Assembly: GCF_018332475.1 (NCBI RefSeq)
Contig: NZ_BOQB01000025.1
Location: 1 to 53,504, forward strand
From: Bacillus sanguinis
GTDB taxonomy: Bacteria > Bacillota > Bacilli > Bacillales > Bacillaceae_G
Direction of reading: 5' to 3'
Length of the DNA: 53,504 nt
The notes beneath the pieces were generated by a model. It saw only the letters and a program-made list of their open reading frames with translations, was not told the origin of the DNA and searched no databases. The first letter of the stretch is position 1. Each line of letters begins with the position of its first letter. This document shows, piece by piece, positions 14,035 through 24,098 of this stretch. The translations under genes were made by a program, and so were the position numbers.

Positions 14035-14511
14035 ATGCAGCCGTTAGAAAGGGAGATTCATTCTAATATGCTGAAAGTGTGGCGAATTCACGCTTTAATT
14101 GGGGCGGCAGTTATACTAGCAGTCGTAATTGCGTATTTCTTTTTTATGATCAATTTTAATTGGTGGGGCTGGTTGTTTGGTTTGTTAGTAACAGGCGCTA
14201 TTCTATTTATCCCGCTTGATTATTTCGTGTTTCCAAATTTACGTCAACGTTATTATAGTTATAGATTAAATGAAGAAGAAATTGAGATTCAAAAGGGAAT
14301 GTTCATTGTAAAACGCGTACTTATTCCGATGATTCGTGTGCAGCACGTAACGATTGAACAAGGTCCGATTATGAGAAAGTATAATTTAGCAGAATTACAT
14401 ATTTCAACAGCAGCAACTTCTCATAGTATTCCAGGCTTAACGAAAGAAGAAGCAGAGCAGCTGAAAAGACAAATTGGAGAACTTGCGAAAGTGAGTGATG
14501 AGGATGTATAA
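14035..14511 (+). CDS. ydbS: YdbS-like bPH2 membrane protein, copy 2
   Basis: The 158-residue paralogue has the same length as the protein at 3314 and long identical stretches (RVQHVTIEQGPIMRKY, LHISTAATSHSIPGL, ELAKVSDEDV). Two membrane helices precede one bPH2 domain. The N-terminal helices differ most from copy 1, while the PH part is nearly fixed. It overlaps its ydbT partner exactly as copy 1 does, so the pair duplicated as a unit. Confidence 0.85.
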   Translation: MQPLEREIHSNMLKVWRIHALIGAAVILAVVIAYFFFMINFNWWGWLFGLLVTGAILFIPLDYFVFPNLRQRYYSYRLNEEEIEIQKGMFIVKRVLIPMIRVQHVTIEQGPIMRKYNLAELHISTAATSHSIPGLTKEEAEQLKRQIGELAKVSDEDV

Positions 14512-15922
14512 GAGGCAACATCCGATCACGATATTGTTAGGTATTCGAATTGCGACTTTGTTGCCTTTTATTTTTCTTGTTTTATTTCGATCAGATGGTG
14601 AAGTGAAACCTTGGTATTTCTTTCATCTCGTTCTTTTGGCCATATTATTTATTATGGCAATTTTCTCAGCTATAAAATGGTATTTCAAAGTGTACTGGGT
14701 TGAAAATAATATTGTACATATAAAGCACGGTGTGTTCGTTAAGAAGGAAAGCTACTTAAATAAAGAACGTGTGCAAAATATTAGTACGTCTTCTAACATC
14801 ATTTATCAAGTGCTTGGATTGACGAAATTAAACATAGAAGTAGCCGGCGGTGGTACTGAGCCGGAAGTGATGTTAGCTGGCATTAGAGAAAGTGAAGCGA
14901 AGGAACTGATTTCTTTATTACATAAAGAGAGAAGCATTGTGACTGAAGAAGAGCCCGCGACGACAGAAAATAAGACAATTTATCAGTTAACAGCGAAAGA
15001 AATTTTATTCGCCTCTATTACATCTGGTAGATTTGGATTAGTATTTTCTATGTTAGTCATCCTTTACACAGAGTTTAATCAATTTCTACCAGAATGGCTC
15101 ATCAATAAAGTAGAAGCGTATGTAATGGATAACGGTGTATATGAATTAATCGTTATGGCCGCGATTTTAATGGCGATTTCGTGGGTCATTTCAACAGCTG
15201 GTTATGCGTTAAAATATGCGAACTTTAAAATAGAGCGAAAAGGAAATGAAATTCGCATCGTACAAGGGTTATTTGATAAGAAAGAGTTTGTTTTAAAATT
15301 ACATCGCATTCAAGCGATCACGGTGAAAGAAGGTATTCTCCGTCAGCCTTTCGGTTATTGTTCTGTCGAAGTAGAAGTTATTCAAAGTATAGAAGCAGCG
15401 GGAAATGAAGTGATGTTACATCCTTTTATGAAGAAAAAAGATGTCCAGCAGTTACTCGCATATTTACAGTTACCGTATGAAATGGAAGAGGAAATCGTTC
15501 ATTTACCAAAAGTAGCATTATGCCGTTACGTAATAATGGGCTGGATTACAAGTGCTATGCTTGCACTGCCGATCATCGGTGCGAGTATATATTTTAAGCA
15601 AAATATTGCGTTATTCACCTTGATACCACTATTTATCATATTTACGTTACTTTCATACGCTCGGTATAAAAGTGGTGGATATATAATACGGGAAAATCAA
15701 TTAGTCATGGTATACCGTGGCCTTGCAAAATATACAGGAATCATGCGAAGAAGGCATGTTCAAGCAGTAGGGTACAATCAGTCGTATTTTCAAAAGAAAG
15801 ACGAGTTATGTACAGCGGTCGTATCGGTAGCGGGGCATAAATATAAAGTGAAGCATATGCGAAAAGAAGACGCGATTCTTATATATAATTGGTATAAAGA
15901 AAAAGGAAACACCGTTGTGTAA
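14498..15922 (+). CDS. ydbT: YdbT-like multi-domain bPH2 membrane protein, copy 2
   Basis: The ~474-residue partner of the preceding gene has three bPH2 units and paired membrane helices like copy 1 (KKESYLNKERVQNISTSSN, ILRQPFGYCSVEVEVIQS, GIMRRRHVQAVGYNQSYFQ). The acidic linker after unit 1 is ~10 residues shorter than in copy 1. The start is ambiguous between GTG 14495, ATG 14498 and ATG 14504, the same triplet of choices as copy 1. Both copies look intact, so they are probably specialised rather than redundant. Confidence 0.85.
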   Translation: MRMYKRQHPITILLGIRIATLLPFIFLVLFRSDGEVKPWYFFHLVLLAILFIMAIFSAIKWYFKVYWVENNIVHIKHGVFVKKESYLNKERVQNISTSSNIIYQVLGLTKLNIEVAGGGTEPEVMLAGIRESEAKELISLLHKERSIVTEEEPATTENKTIYQLTAKEILFASITSGRFGLVFSMLVILYTEFNQFLPEWLINKVEAYVMDNGVYELIVMAAILMAISWVISTAGYALKYANFKIERKGNEIRIVQGLFDKKEFVLKLHRIQAITVKEGILRQPFGYCSVEVEVIQSIEAAGNEVMLHPFMKKKDVQQLLAYLQLPYEMEEEIVHLPKVALCRYVIMGWITSAMLALPIIGASIYFKQNIALFTLIPLFIIFTLLSYARYKSGGYIIRENQLVMVYRGLAKYTGIMRRRHVQAVGYNQSYFQKKDELCTAVVSVAGHKYKVKHMRKEDAILIYNWYKEKGNTVV

Positions 15923-15938
15923 TGGTGTTTCCTTTTTT
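15901..15938 (+). terminator. Terminator overlapping the end of ydbT copy 2
   Basis: AAAAGGAAACACC (15901-15913) pairs with GGTGTTTCCTTTT (15924-15936) and T residues follow. The left arm is coding sequence and the stop codon lies in the loop. Confidence 0.88.
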
Positions 15939-15977
15939 GTGTCGTGATTTGTCGATAAGTCAATATCCTCTGTCGAA

Positions 15978-16062
15978 TCGTCGATATATTGAAAAAATCG
16001 TTGATATATTCAAAGATACGATAGATATATTCGAAAAATCGTTGATATAATTTCACATACCG
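15978..16062. repeat. Tandem ~20-bp units of a dispersed intergenic repeat
   Basis: Four degenerate units follow one another: 'tcgtcgatatattgaaaaaa', 'tcgttgatatattcaaagat', 'cgatagatatattcgaaaaa' and 'tcgttgatataatttcacat'. The last form recurs at 37393-37433 and 47988-48009. Nothing coding is seen. The role is unknown. Confidence 0.65.
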
Positions 16063-16091
16063 TGATTTTCAAACTCCGAACTCCAAAACCT

Positions 16092-16622
<531 letters not shown>

Positions 16623-16723
16623 CTATTATATCAACTCTCTTAAAAAACTTCGAAGATTATATACATAAAGATACTTCTTTTTCAAATAATAAATGTACCA
16701 TCATTTGGAAAGAAGGCCGATGT

Positions 16724-18841
16724 ATGAAGAAAGTAAAGTGGACTTTATTAGGTGGGTTAGCAACGCTCGTATTAGCGATTGTACTTTATAAACTTATCGT
16801 GTTAGCTGGTGGCTATATGATGGATGAAAAGCAGCTCGTTTTCCACTCTTCATCACGTATCGTTGACCAGAAAGGGAAAGAAATTACGAAATTATACGTA
16901 GAAAATAGAGACCTCGTACCAATCGAGCAAATTCCAAAATACGTGCAGCAGGCGTTTGTTGCGGTAGAGGATTCTCGTTTTTATGAGCATCAAGGAATTG
17001 ATTATCCGTCTATATTCCGTGCTCTTTATAAAGATACGTTAGCTGGAGAGAAGATCGAAGGCGGTAGTACGATTACGCAGCAACTCGCGAAAAACGTCTT
17101 TTTAACTCGTGAAAAAACAGTTACGCGTAAATTGAAGGAAGTCGCAATCTCTCTTCAATTAGAGCAAAAATATACGAAGCAACAAATTCTTGAAATGTAT
17201 ATGAATCATATTTATTTTGGTCATGGGGCTTACGGTATTCAAGCAGCAGCAAAGTTGTATTTTAATAAAAATGTAGAGGATTTAACAGTAGAAGAAGGAG
17301 CAATGCTTGCAGGTCTTCCGAAGTCGCCAAACGGGTATTCACCTTATTTCTCTCCAGAGAAAAGTAAGGAGCGCCGTGATCTCGTATTGTCACTTATGCA
17401 TAAACAAGGTTATTTGACTGCCGAAGATAGCGTACGTTATCAAGGAAAGACAATTGCACTATATAAAAACTTAGACGAAAATGAGCTCGCATATATGCCG
17501 TATGTTGATATGGTCATAGATGAAGCCGCACGTATATACGGATTGTCTCATCAAGAAGTACTTCGGGGAGGATATACGTTTGTCGTACCAATGGATGAAA
17601 AGATTCAAAAGGTAGCATATAACCAGTTTCAAGATGCAAAGAATTTCCCTGGTAAAGAAGAGGGGGCGCAAGGTGCTTTTTTATTAATGGATAATCGTAC
17701 GGGCGGAATTAAAGCGGCGATTGGCGGAAGAAAGTACGTCCCGAGGGGCTTTAATCGTGTTTTCGCAAAAAGACAACCTGGTTCTGTGCTAAAACCACTT
17801 ATCGTCTATGCACCAGCACTCGAAACGAAAAAGTATAATCCGTATTCTTTATTAAAGAATGAAAGAACTTCTTTTGAAGGTTATGAACCCCGCAATTACA
17901 ATCGTCAATATACGAAAGAAATGACGATGTACGATGCAATTTTAGAATCAGCAAACGTACCGGCAGTTTCTTTATTAAATGAGTTAGGAGTAGAAGAAGG
18001 CAAGCAATATTTAGAGAAAGGCAATGTTCATATTACTGATGCTGGTTTAAGTACAGCGCTTGGCGGATTGAAAAATGGTGTTTCAACATTTGACCTTGTG
18101 AAAATGTATCGTGCATTTTTAGCAAATGGCGCTATTATTGAGCCACACGTGATTGATAAAGTGTTAAATAGACACGGCGCAGTCATTGGAGAATCGCCAA
18201 AAGTAGAAACGAAAATTTTCTCGAAACAAACGGCATGGTATATGACGAAAATGTTAGAAGGAGTTGTGAAGGAAGGGACAGCGAAAGCAGGTACATATAG
18301 CGGTGCATTAGCTGGGAAAACAGGCACAACTTCCTTACCAAATGACGATAATGGAGCTAGAGATATGTGGTTCGTTGGCTATACGCCAAATTTAGTAGGC
18401 GCTGTTTGGATTGGTTATGACCGTACGGATAAAGAGCATCAGCTGCAAGGAGAAAGTGCGTCAGCAACGAAATTGTTTAAGAAAATTTTAACGAAGGCAA
18501 ATGTAGAACAGAAAGAGCAGTTTATGAAGCCAGAAGGTGTGGAAACAATTGGTGCTCCGATTCGTCTGCGCAAGATTGAAGATGTAAAAATGAAATTAGC
18601 GTTTAGCCCTTTCGGTTTATTTAAAGCGAAATTAAGCTGGACACCACTTCCAGATGATAGAATTATGTATCGCATTTATAGAGTGGAAAACGGAGTCCAT
18701 ACGCTTGTAGGAACAGTAAATGGTGCAGGAGAATATGAAGAAAAATTTGTTAACATCTTTTCAAAACCGAGTTTTTACGTTGTGCCATATAACACACAAA
18801 CGAATCGCGAGGGAGAAAAATCAAAAGTAGCTAAACCATAG
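16724..18841 (+). CDS. pbpF: Class A penicillin-binding protein PbpF (PBP2c-like)
   Basis: The 705-residue bifunctional wall synthase has an N-terminal membrane anchor (residues ~7-30), a GT51 transglycosylase domain with 'AVEDSRFYEHQGIDYPSI' and 'GGSTITQQLAKN', and a transpeptidase domain with SVLK (catalytic Ser354), SAN and KTGT (532-535). A fibronectin-like tail (~630-705) closes it. Order and neighbours match pbpF of B. subtilis, which acts in late vegetative growth and sporulation. It is divergent from hmoB and upstream of hemE. Confidence 0.9.
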   Translation: MKKVKWTLLGGLATLVLAIVLYKLIVLAGGYMMDEKQLVFHSSSRIVDQKGKEITKLYVENRDLVPIEQIPKYVQQAFVAVEDSRFYEHQGIDYPSIFRALYKDTLAGEKIEGGSTITQQLAKNVFLTREKTVTRKLKEVAISLQLEQKYTKQQILEMYMNHIYFGHGAYGIQAAAKLYFNKNVEDLTVEEGAMLAGLPKSPNGYSPYFSPEKSKERRDLVLSLMHKQGYLTAEDSVRYQGKTIALYKNLDENELAYMPYVDMVIDEAARIYGLSHQEVLRGGYTFVVPMDEKIQKVAYNQFQDAKNFPGKEEGAQGAFLLMDNRTGGIKAAIGGRKYVPRGFNRVFAKRQPGSVLKPLIVYAPALETKKYNPYSLLKNERTSFEGYEPRNYNRQYTKEMTMYDAILESANVPAVSLLNELGVEEGKQYLEKGNVHITDAGLSTALGGLKNGVSTFDLVKMYRAFLANGAIIEPHVIDKVLNRHGAVIGESPKVETKIFSKQTAWYMTKMLEGVVKEGTAKAGTYSGALAGKTGTTSLPNDDNGARDMWFVGYTPNLVGAVWIGYDRTDKEHQLQGESASATKLFKKILTKANVEQKEQFMKPEGVETIGAPIRLRKIEDVKMKLAFSPFGLFKAKLSWTPLPDDRIMYRIYRVENGVHTLVGTVNGAGEYEEKFVNIFSKPSFYVVPYNTQTNREGEKSKVAKP

Positions 18842-19018
18842 TTTTTCTCTGTGTTATAATAAGAATGTTGTGAAAATGGTAAGCGTTTTTAAGAATGTTT
18901 GTGTCAATTTAATGAACAACGTACATAATATTATGCATTTTGTTTTTACAAGCTGTATAGTAAAAAAAGATAAATATCGAACGTATTCGAAGCATTGGTA
19001 AGGAAGGGAGCAAGGGTC

Positions 19019-20065
19019 TTGGTAAGAACTATAAATGAGACATTTTTAAAAGCATGTAGGGGGGAACGTACTGATTATGTACCAGCATGGTATATGCGTC
19101 AGGCAGGTCGTTCGCAGCCGGAATATAGAAAGATAAAAGAAAAGTATTCTTTATTTGAAATTACACACAATCCAGAGTTATGTGCTTACGTTACAAAGTT
19201 GCCAGTTGATCAATATAACGTAGACGCAGCAATTCTGTATAAAGATATTATGTCACCACTACCTGCAATTGGTGTGGATGTAGAAATTAAATCGGGTATT
19301 GGCCCAGTTATTGATAATCCAATCCGTTCTTTACAAGACGTAGAAAAACTAGGGGAAATCAATCCAGAAGATGACGTACCGTACATATTAGATACGATTC
19401 GTTTATTAACGACAGAAATGCTAGACGTACCGTTAATCGGTTTTTCAGGAGCTCCATTTACATTAGCAAGCTATATGATTGAAGGCGGTCCATCTCGTAA
19501 CTACCATAATACAAAAGCGTTCATGTATGCAGAGCCGAAAGCTTGGTTCGCATTAATGGATAAGCTAGCAGATATGGTTATTACATATTTAAAAGCGCAA
19601 ATTAACGCAGGAGCAAAAGCAGTTCAAATTTTCGATTCTTGGGTTGGAACAGTAAACGTAGCGGATTACCGCGTATTTATTAAACCAGCAATGGAGCGTA
19701 TTTTTGCAGAAGTTCGTACGATGGGTGTTCCAATGATTATGCACGGCGTAGGAGCTGCACATTTAGTAAATGAATGGCACGACTTACCGCTTGATGTAGT
19801 AGGATTAGATTGGCGCTTACCGATCGAAGAGGCACGTGCACGCGGCGTTCATAAGGCGGTACAAGGTAATATGGATCCTTCATTCTTACTTGCGCCATGG
19901 TCTGTTATTGAAGAACATGTAAAAGGTATTTTAGATCAAGGGATGAAGCAACCAGGTTATATCTTTAACTTAGGTCACGGTGTATTCCCAGAAGTAAATC
20001 CAGATACATTAAAACGTTTAACTACATTTATTCATGAATACTCTAAAGGGCAGTTAGCGAAGTAA
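19019..20065 (+). CDS. hemE: Uroporphyrinogen decarboxylase HemE
   Basis: TTG 19019 gives the usual start MVRTINETF, with 'aagggagc' upstream; a longer frame from 18995 lacks support. The 348-residue enzyme converts uroporphyrinogen III to coproporphyrinogen III in the cytosol. The family signature [15 protein letters not shown], with its substrate-binding arginines, is intact, as is '[16 protein letters not shown]'. It is the first gene of the hemE-hemH-hemY operon, with 14 and 19 bp gaps. The 150-bp gap from pbpF should hold the promoter. Confidence 0.95.
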
Positions 20066-20079
20066 AGGAGCATTGCTGT

Positions 20080-21015
20080 ATGAAAAAGAAAATTGGTTTG
20101 CTTGTAATGGCATACGGAACGCCATATAAAGAAGAAGATATTGAACGTTACTATACACATATTCGTAGAGGAAGAAAGCCAAGTCCTGAAATGCTAGAAG
20201 ATTTAACAGAGCGTTACCGTGCAATTGGTGGTATTTCTCCTTTAGCTACTATTACATTAGAGCAAGCTAAAAAGTTAGAACAGCATTTAAATGAAGTACA
20301 AGATGAAGTAGAGTACCATATGTATCTTGGCTTAAAACATATTGAACCGTTCATTGAAGACGCAGTGAAAGATATGCATAACGACGGTATACAAGATGCA
20401 ATCGCACTTGTTCTTGCGCCGCATTATTCTACATTTAGCGTGAAGTCGTATGTAGGACGAGCACAAGAAGAAGCTGAGAAACTTGGTAACTTAACAATTC
20501 ACGGCATTGATAGCTGGTATAAAGAGCCGAAATTCATTCAGTACTGGGTTGATGCAGTGAAAGGTATATATAACGGTATGTCAGAAGCAGAGCGTGAAAA
20601 AGCAGTATTAATCGTATCTGCACATAGTTTACCAGAAAAAATTATCGCACTTGGCGACCCATATCCAGATCAATTAAATGAAACAGCTGATTATATTGCA
20701 AGAGGTGCTGAAGTAGCAAACTATGCAGTAGGTTGGCAAAGTGCAGGAAACACACCAGACCCTTGGATAGGTCCAGATGTACAAGATTTAACGAGAGAAT
20801 TAAATGAAAAGTACGGTTATACTTCATTCGTATACGCACCAGTTGGATTTGTTGCGGAACATTTAGAAGTTTTATATGACAACGACTTTGAGTGTAAAGT
20901 TGTAACAGATGAAATTGGCGCGAAATATTATCGTCCAGAAATGCCAAATGCATCGGACGCATTTATTGATTGCTTAACAGATGTTGTATTAAAGAAAAAA
21001 GAATCTGTAATGTAA
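20080..21015 (+). CDS. hemH: Coproporphyrin III ferrochelatase HemH (CpfC)
   Basis: The 311-residue enzyme inserts ferrous iron into coproporphyrin III in the Gram-positive haem pathway. Visible signatures are 'LLVMAYGTP' at the start, '[15 protein letters not shown]' with the metal-site His, and '[12 protein letters not shown]'. It is soluble and of full family length. It sits between hemE and hemY with GGAG ahead of the ATG. The product passes to HemQ (not in this window) for decarboxylation to haem b. Confidence 0.95.
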   Translation: MKKKIGLLVMAYGTPYKEEDIERYYTHIRRGRKPSPEMLEDLTERYRAIGGISPLATITLEQAKKLEQHLNEVQDEVEYHMYLGLKHIEPFIEDAVKDMHNDGIQDAIALVLAPHYSTFSVKSYVGRAQEEAEKLGNLTIHGIDSWYKEPKFIQYWVDAVKGIYNGMSEAEREKAVLIVSAHSLPEKIIALGDPYPDQLNETADYIARGAEVANYAVGWQSAGNTPDPWIGPDVQDLTRELNEKYGYTSFVYAPVGFVAEHLEVLYDNDFECKVVTDEIGAKYYRPEMPNASDAFIDCLTDVVLKKKESVM

Positions 21016-21034
21016 AAAGAAAGGGGGAGCATGC

Positions 21035-22465
21035 TTGAGGAAAAAAGTTGTAATCATCGGCGGTGGCATCACAGGATTAACAACAATGTATAACTTACAA
21101 AAAGATATTTGTGACAACAACTTGCCGATCGATACATTACTGATAGAAGCATCGGGTAAACTTGGCGGGAAAATTCAAACCGTTCGAAAAGATGGATTTA
21201 CAATTGAACGAGGTCCGGATTCTTTCTTAGCAAGAAAAGAAAGTGCAGCTAGATTAGCACGAGAATTAGGTCTTGGCGATGAACTTGTAAATAATAAGGC
21301 CGGTCAATCATTTATCCTCGTAAACAATCGGTTACATAAAATGCCGATCGGATCAATGATGGGAATTCCAACGCAAATTACACCGTTTCTATTTTCCGGG
21401 CTGTTCTCCCCAATTGGTAAACTAAGAGCTGGTTTTGATCTGTTAATGCCGAGATCAAAGCCAGTATCTGACCAATCACTTGGGCATTTTTTCAGGCATC
21501 GCCTCGGCAACGAAGTGGTTGAAAATTTAATCGAGCCATTACTATCAGGTATTTATGCAGGAGATATTGATGAAATGAGCTTAATGTCAACATTCCCGCA
21601 AATGTATCAAATTGAGCAGAAACATCGCAGTATTTCACTTGGCATGCGTACGCTTGCTCCGAAAAAAGAGATATCTGAACCGAAAAAAGGAATCTTCCAA
21701 ACAGTGAAAACAGGTTTAGAATCTATCGTAGAATCTCTCGAAATGAAGATGCATGAAGGTACGATAATAAAAGGTACTCGTATTGAAAAAATTGCAAAAC
21801 TTGCAAAACTTGGTGATGGTTATACGATTACTCTTAGTAACGGAAAAGAAATAGAAGCAGACGCGGTCGTAGTGGCAACATCACATAAAGTATTGCCATC
21901 TATGTTTGCGCAGTACAAGCAATTTCGTTTCTTCCGCAATATTCCGTCCACATCAGTTGCGAATGTAGCAATGGCTTTCCCGAAATCAGCCATTCAGCGC
22001 GATATTGATGGCACAGGGTTTGTCGTATCTCGAAATAGTGATTACACAATTACAGCATGTACGTGGACACATAAAAAATGGCCACATACAACACCAGAAG
22101 GAAAAATGCTACTTCGTTGTTACGTTGGACGCCCTGGTGATGAAGCAGTTGTAGAACAAACAGAAGAGGAACTCGTTCAGCTCGTACTAGAAGACTTACG
22201 AAAGACGATGGATATTACAGAGGATCCAGAGTTTACAGTCGTAAGCCGCTGGAAAGAAGCAATGCCCCAATATACAGTAGGCCATAACGAGCGAATGAAG
22301 AAACTCACAACATTTATGGAAAAAGAGTTGCCAGGTATATACTTGGCAGGTAGTTCTTACGCTGGTTCTGGTCTTCCGGACTGTATTGATCAAGGTGAGA
22401 GGGCTGCAAAGCGTGTATTATCTCATTTGGAGAAAGTAATGAATACGGAATTAATTGCACAATAA
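21035..22465 (+). CDS. hemY: Coproporphyrinogen III oxidase HemY (CgoX)
   Basis: The 476-residue FAD enzyme starts at TTG after AAAGGGGGAGC. The N-terminal dinucleotide fold VVIIGGGITGL and the 'GGKIQTVRKDGFTIERGPDSF' region bind FAD; 'YLAGSSYAGSGLPDCIDQGE' closes the FAD site. It oxidises coproporphyrinogen III to coproporphyrin III with oxygen. It is the last gene of the hem operon, followed by a strong terminator. Confidence 0.95.
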   Translation: MRKKVVIIGGGITGLTTMYNLQKDICDNNLPIDTLLIEASGKLGGKIQTVRKDGFTIERGPDSFLARKESAARLARELGLGDELVNNKAGQSFILVNNRLHKMPIGSMMGIPTQITPFLFSGLFSPIGKLRAGFDLLMPRSKPVSDQSLGHFFRHRLGNEVVENLIEPLLSGIYAGDIDEMSLMSTFPQMYQIEQKHRSISLGMRTLAPKKEISEPKKGIFQTVKTGLESIVESLEMKMHEGTIIKGTRIEKIAKLAKLGDGYTITLSNGKEIEADAVVVATSHKVLPSMFAQYKQFRFFRNIPSTSVANVAMAFPKSAIQRDIDGTGFVVSRNSDYTITACTWTHKKWPHTTPEGKMLLRCYVGRPGDEAVVEQTEEELVQLVLEDLRKTMDITEDPEFTVVSRWKEAMPQYTVGHNERMKKLTTFMEKELPGIYLAGSSYAGSGLPDCIDQGERAAKRVLSHLEKVMNTELIAQ

Positions 22466-22470
22466 AGAGA

Positions 22471-22500
22471 AACGCCTTCAATCACATTGAAGGCGTTTTG
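22471..22500. terminator. Terminator of the hem operon
   Basis: An 11-bp perfect stem AACGCCTTCAA / TTGAAGGCGTT encloses a 5-nt loop, followed by TTT. It may also serve the convergent gene at 22505. Confidence 0.92.
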
Positions 22501-22504
22501 TTAC

Positions 22505-23875
22505 TTATTCACCAATAAACATATATAAGTTATTTGGCTTTATAACGGCATCTCCTGCATAAATAACCCACTCTGTTAAGTTGTCAAAATCTAAATGATA
22601 ACTCTTTCCTTCACTCATATCTTTTATAAAATATGGTTCGTTAATGAGTATTCCTTGAATGAAGTCTTCTGTAATGTTTTGCATTTCAAACCACATATGT
22701 TCACTTTTTCCTTCTTCGTAAGAGACACCAAACTTAGCGAGGAAACGAAAATCTTCATTCGATTGTTCAATGTGAAAAATGTTGCTGAAATATCCGAAAG
22801 TATTCTTCGCATTGTAAGCCATACGATCGGTTTCACTATTTGTTTTATAGAACATGAGCCCTGTAGCTTCCTCGTGTTCTTGGAAAAAGCTTTCAATATA
22901 TTCTTCTGAAGTATTACATTTGAATAAAAGAACGGATGGAGATTGATGGTATTCATCTCGGTCATCCATCCCGCCTAAGAATGTGTTTTGTGCATCAATA
23001 GGCTGTAGTTTCACTTCTTCATCCTCAATTGAAGATAATTGATCCATACTCGTTTTATGCCCAATATAAGATAAACCTTTTTCCCACGGAACAGCTACTG
23101 TATGTATAGAACCTTGCTGACTATGCGCGATAACGATAGGCTCATTCATAGGGACTTGTCCGTTCTCAACGGCATTATTAGCAAATGTTTGAAAAAGATC
23201 GCCAATGCCGTAGTAGGAAGAAATACGATTTGGAATAATTAATTCTATTTCTGTTACGCCTGCTCTTAAAAGGCCATGTGTATGAAACCAATATTGCGTA
23301 GGCTCGCCTTCTTTATCGTCTTCATAAACAGAATGAATAACGTACAAGTCAGGAATGTCAGGTAATAATTCATTTTCAACGTGATATTCAATATAGCTTC
23401 TAGATATCACTTTCATTGCGGCACTTGAATCAATCACAAATAATAAATCTGGGGCGAGGCTCCATAAAAACTGTAACTGCTGGAAAAAGCAGTCCAGCAC
23501 ATCGCCTACAAATAGTGTGCGAGTGAAAATTTCAGTACCGAAAGCCGCATCTTCAAAATGACGATCTACGATTGTAGAATCTTGTCTATTGTACATTTTA
23601 TATTCTTCTGGTTCATTGGCCTCATCAATATGCAGTTCATAAGGTATGATTGTTTCATCCATATGTAACTCAACAATAAGGCTTGTCTCATCACTATAAA
23701 CAATTTTCAACTCATCAACTTTAGTAGCGATCGTTTCTAGCCGCTGTTTTAACTGCTCAATTGTAATTCTAGTTGGTATAACGGCAATCATATCTGAAAA
23801 ATGACGTTCTAATGTTCCATTCATAGCTGCGCGGTATGTTTCTGTTTGCATTTCCATCCAATCACTCCTATTCAA
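22505..23875 (-). CDS. Hypothetical cytosolic protein (possibly DUF4026)
   Basis: The 456-residue protein has no signal peptide or membrane segment. It is acidic and mixed alpha/beta; the layout (MNRSDWMEMQTETYRAAMNGTLERHFSDMI..., 'WFHTHGLLRAGVTEIELI', 'MWFEM') suggests a DUF4026 or DUF2314-like protein, but I cannot confirm the family by eye. It is convergent with the hem operon. No function is offered. Confidence 0.6.
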   Translation of the reverse strand: MNRSDWMEMQTETYRAAMNGTLERHFSDMIAVIPTRITIEQLKQRLETIATKVDELKIVYSDETSLIVELHMDETIIPYELHIDEANEPEEYKMYNRQDSTIVDRHFEDAAFGTEIFTRTLFVGDVLDCFFQQLQFLWSLAPDLLFVIDSSAAMKVISRSYIEYHVENELLPDIPDLYVIHSVYEDDKEGEPTQYWFHTHGLLRAGVTEIELIIPNRISSYYGIGDLFQTFANNAVENGQVPMNEPIVIAHSQQGSIHTVAVPWEKGLSYIGHKTSMDQLSSIEDEEVKLQPIDAQNTFLGGMDDRDEYHQSPSVLLFKCNTSEEYIESFFQEHEEATGLMFYKTNSETDRMAYNAKNTFGYFSNIFHIEQSNEDFRFLAKFGVSYEEGKSEHMWFEMQNITEDFIQGILINEPYFIKDMSEGKSYHLDFDNLTEWVIYAGDAVIKPNNLYMFIGE

Positions 23876-24098
23876 ATGAATCCATTTTACATGCCAATGA
23901 AATTTCGATATTTTCTGTTTTCTCTCTCTAACATTATAGAGTGCATTTGTAGAAGGTGTAAAATTATTATTTTGTATTATAGTTTGAAAGCTTGTAAATT
24001 AAATAAATTTTTTGTAAAACTTGTCGAAATAGCATTCTATATAACGAATCATTTGATATGATAGACATGCTGAGAAAATATGAAATAGGGAGAGGAAA

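Noticed and set aside
18876-18896. A possible CcpA (cre) site 'ggtaagcgttttta' before hemE
   Set aside because: It matches the cre consensus at too few conserved positions to support catabolite control.
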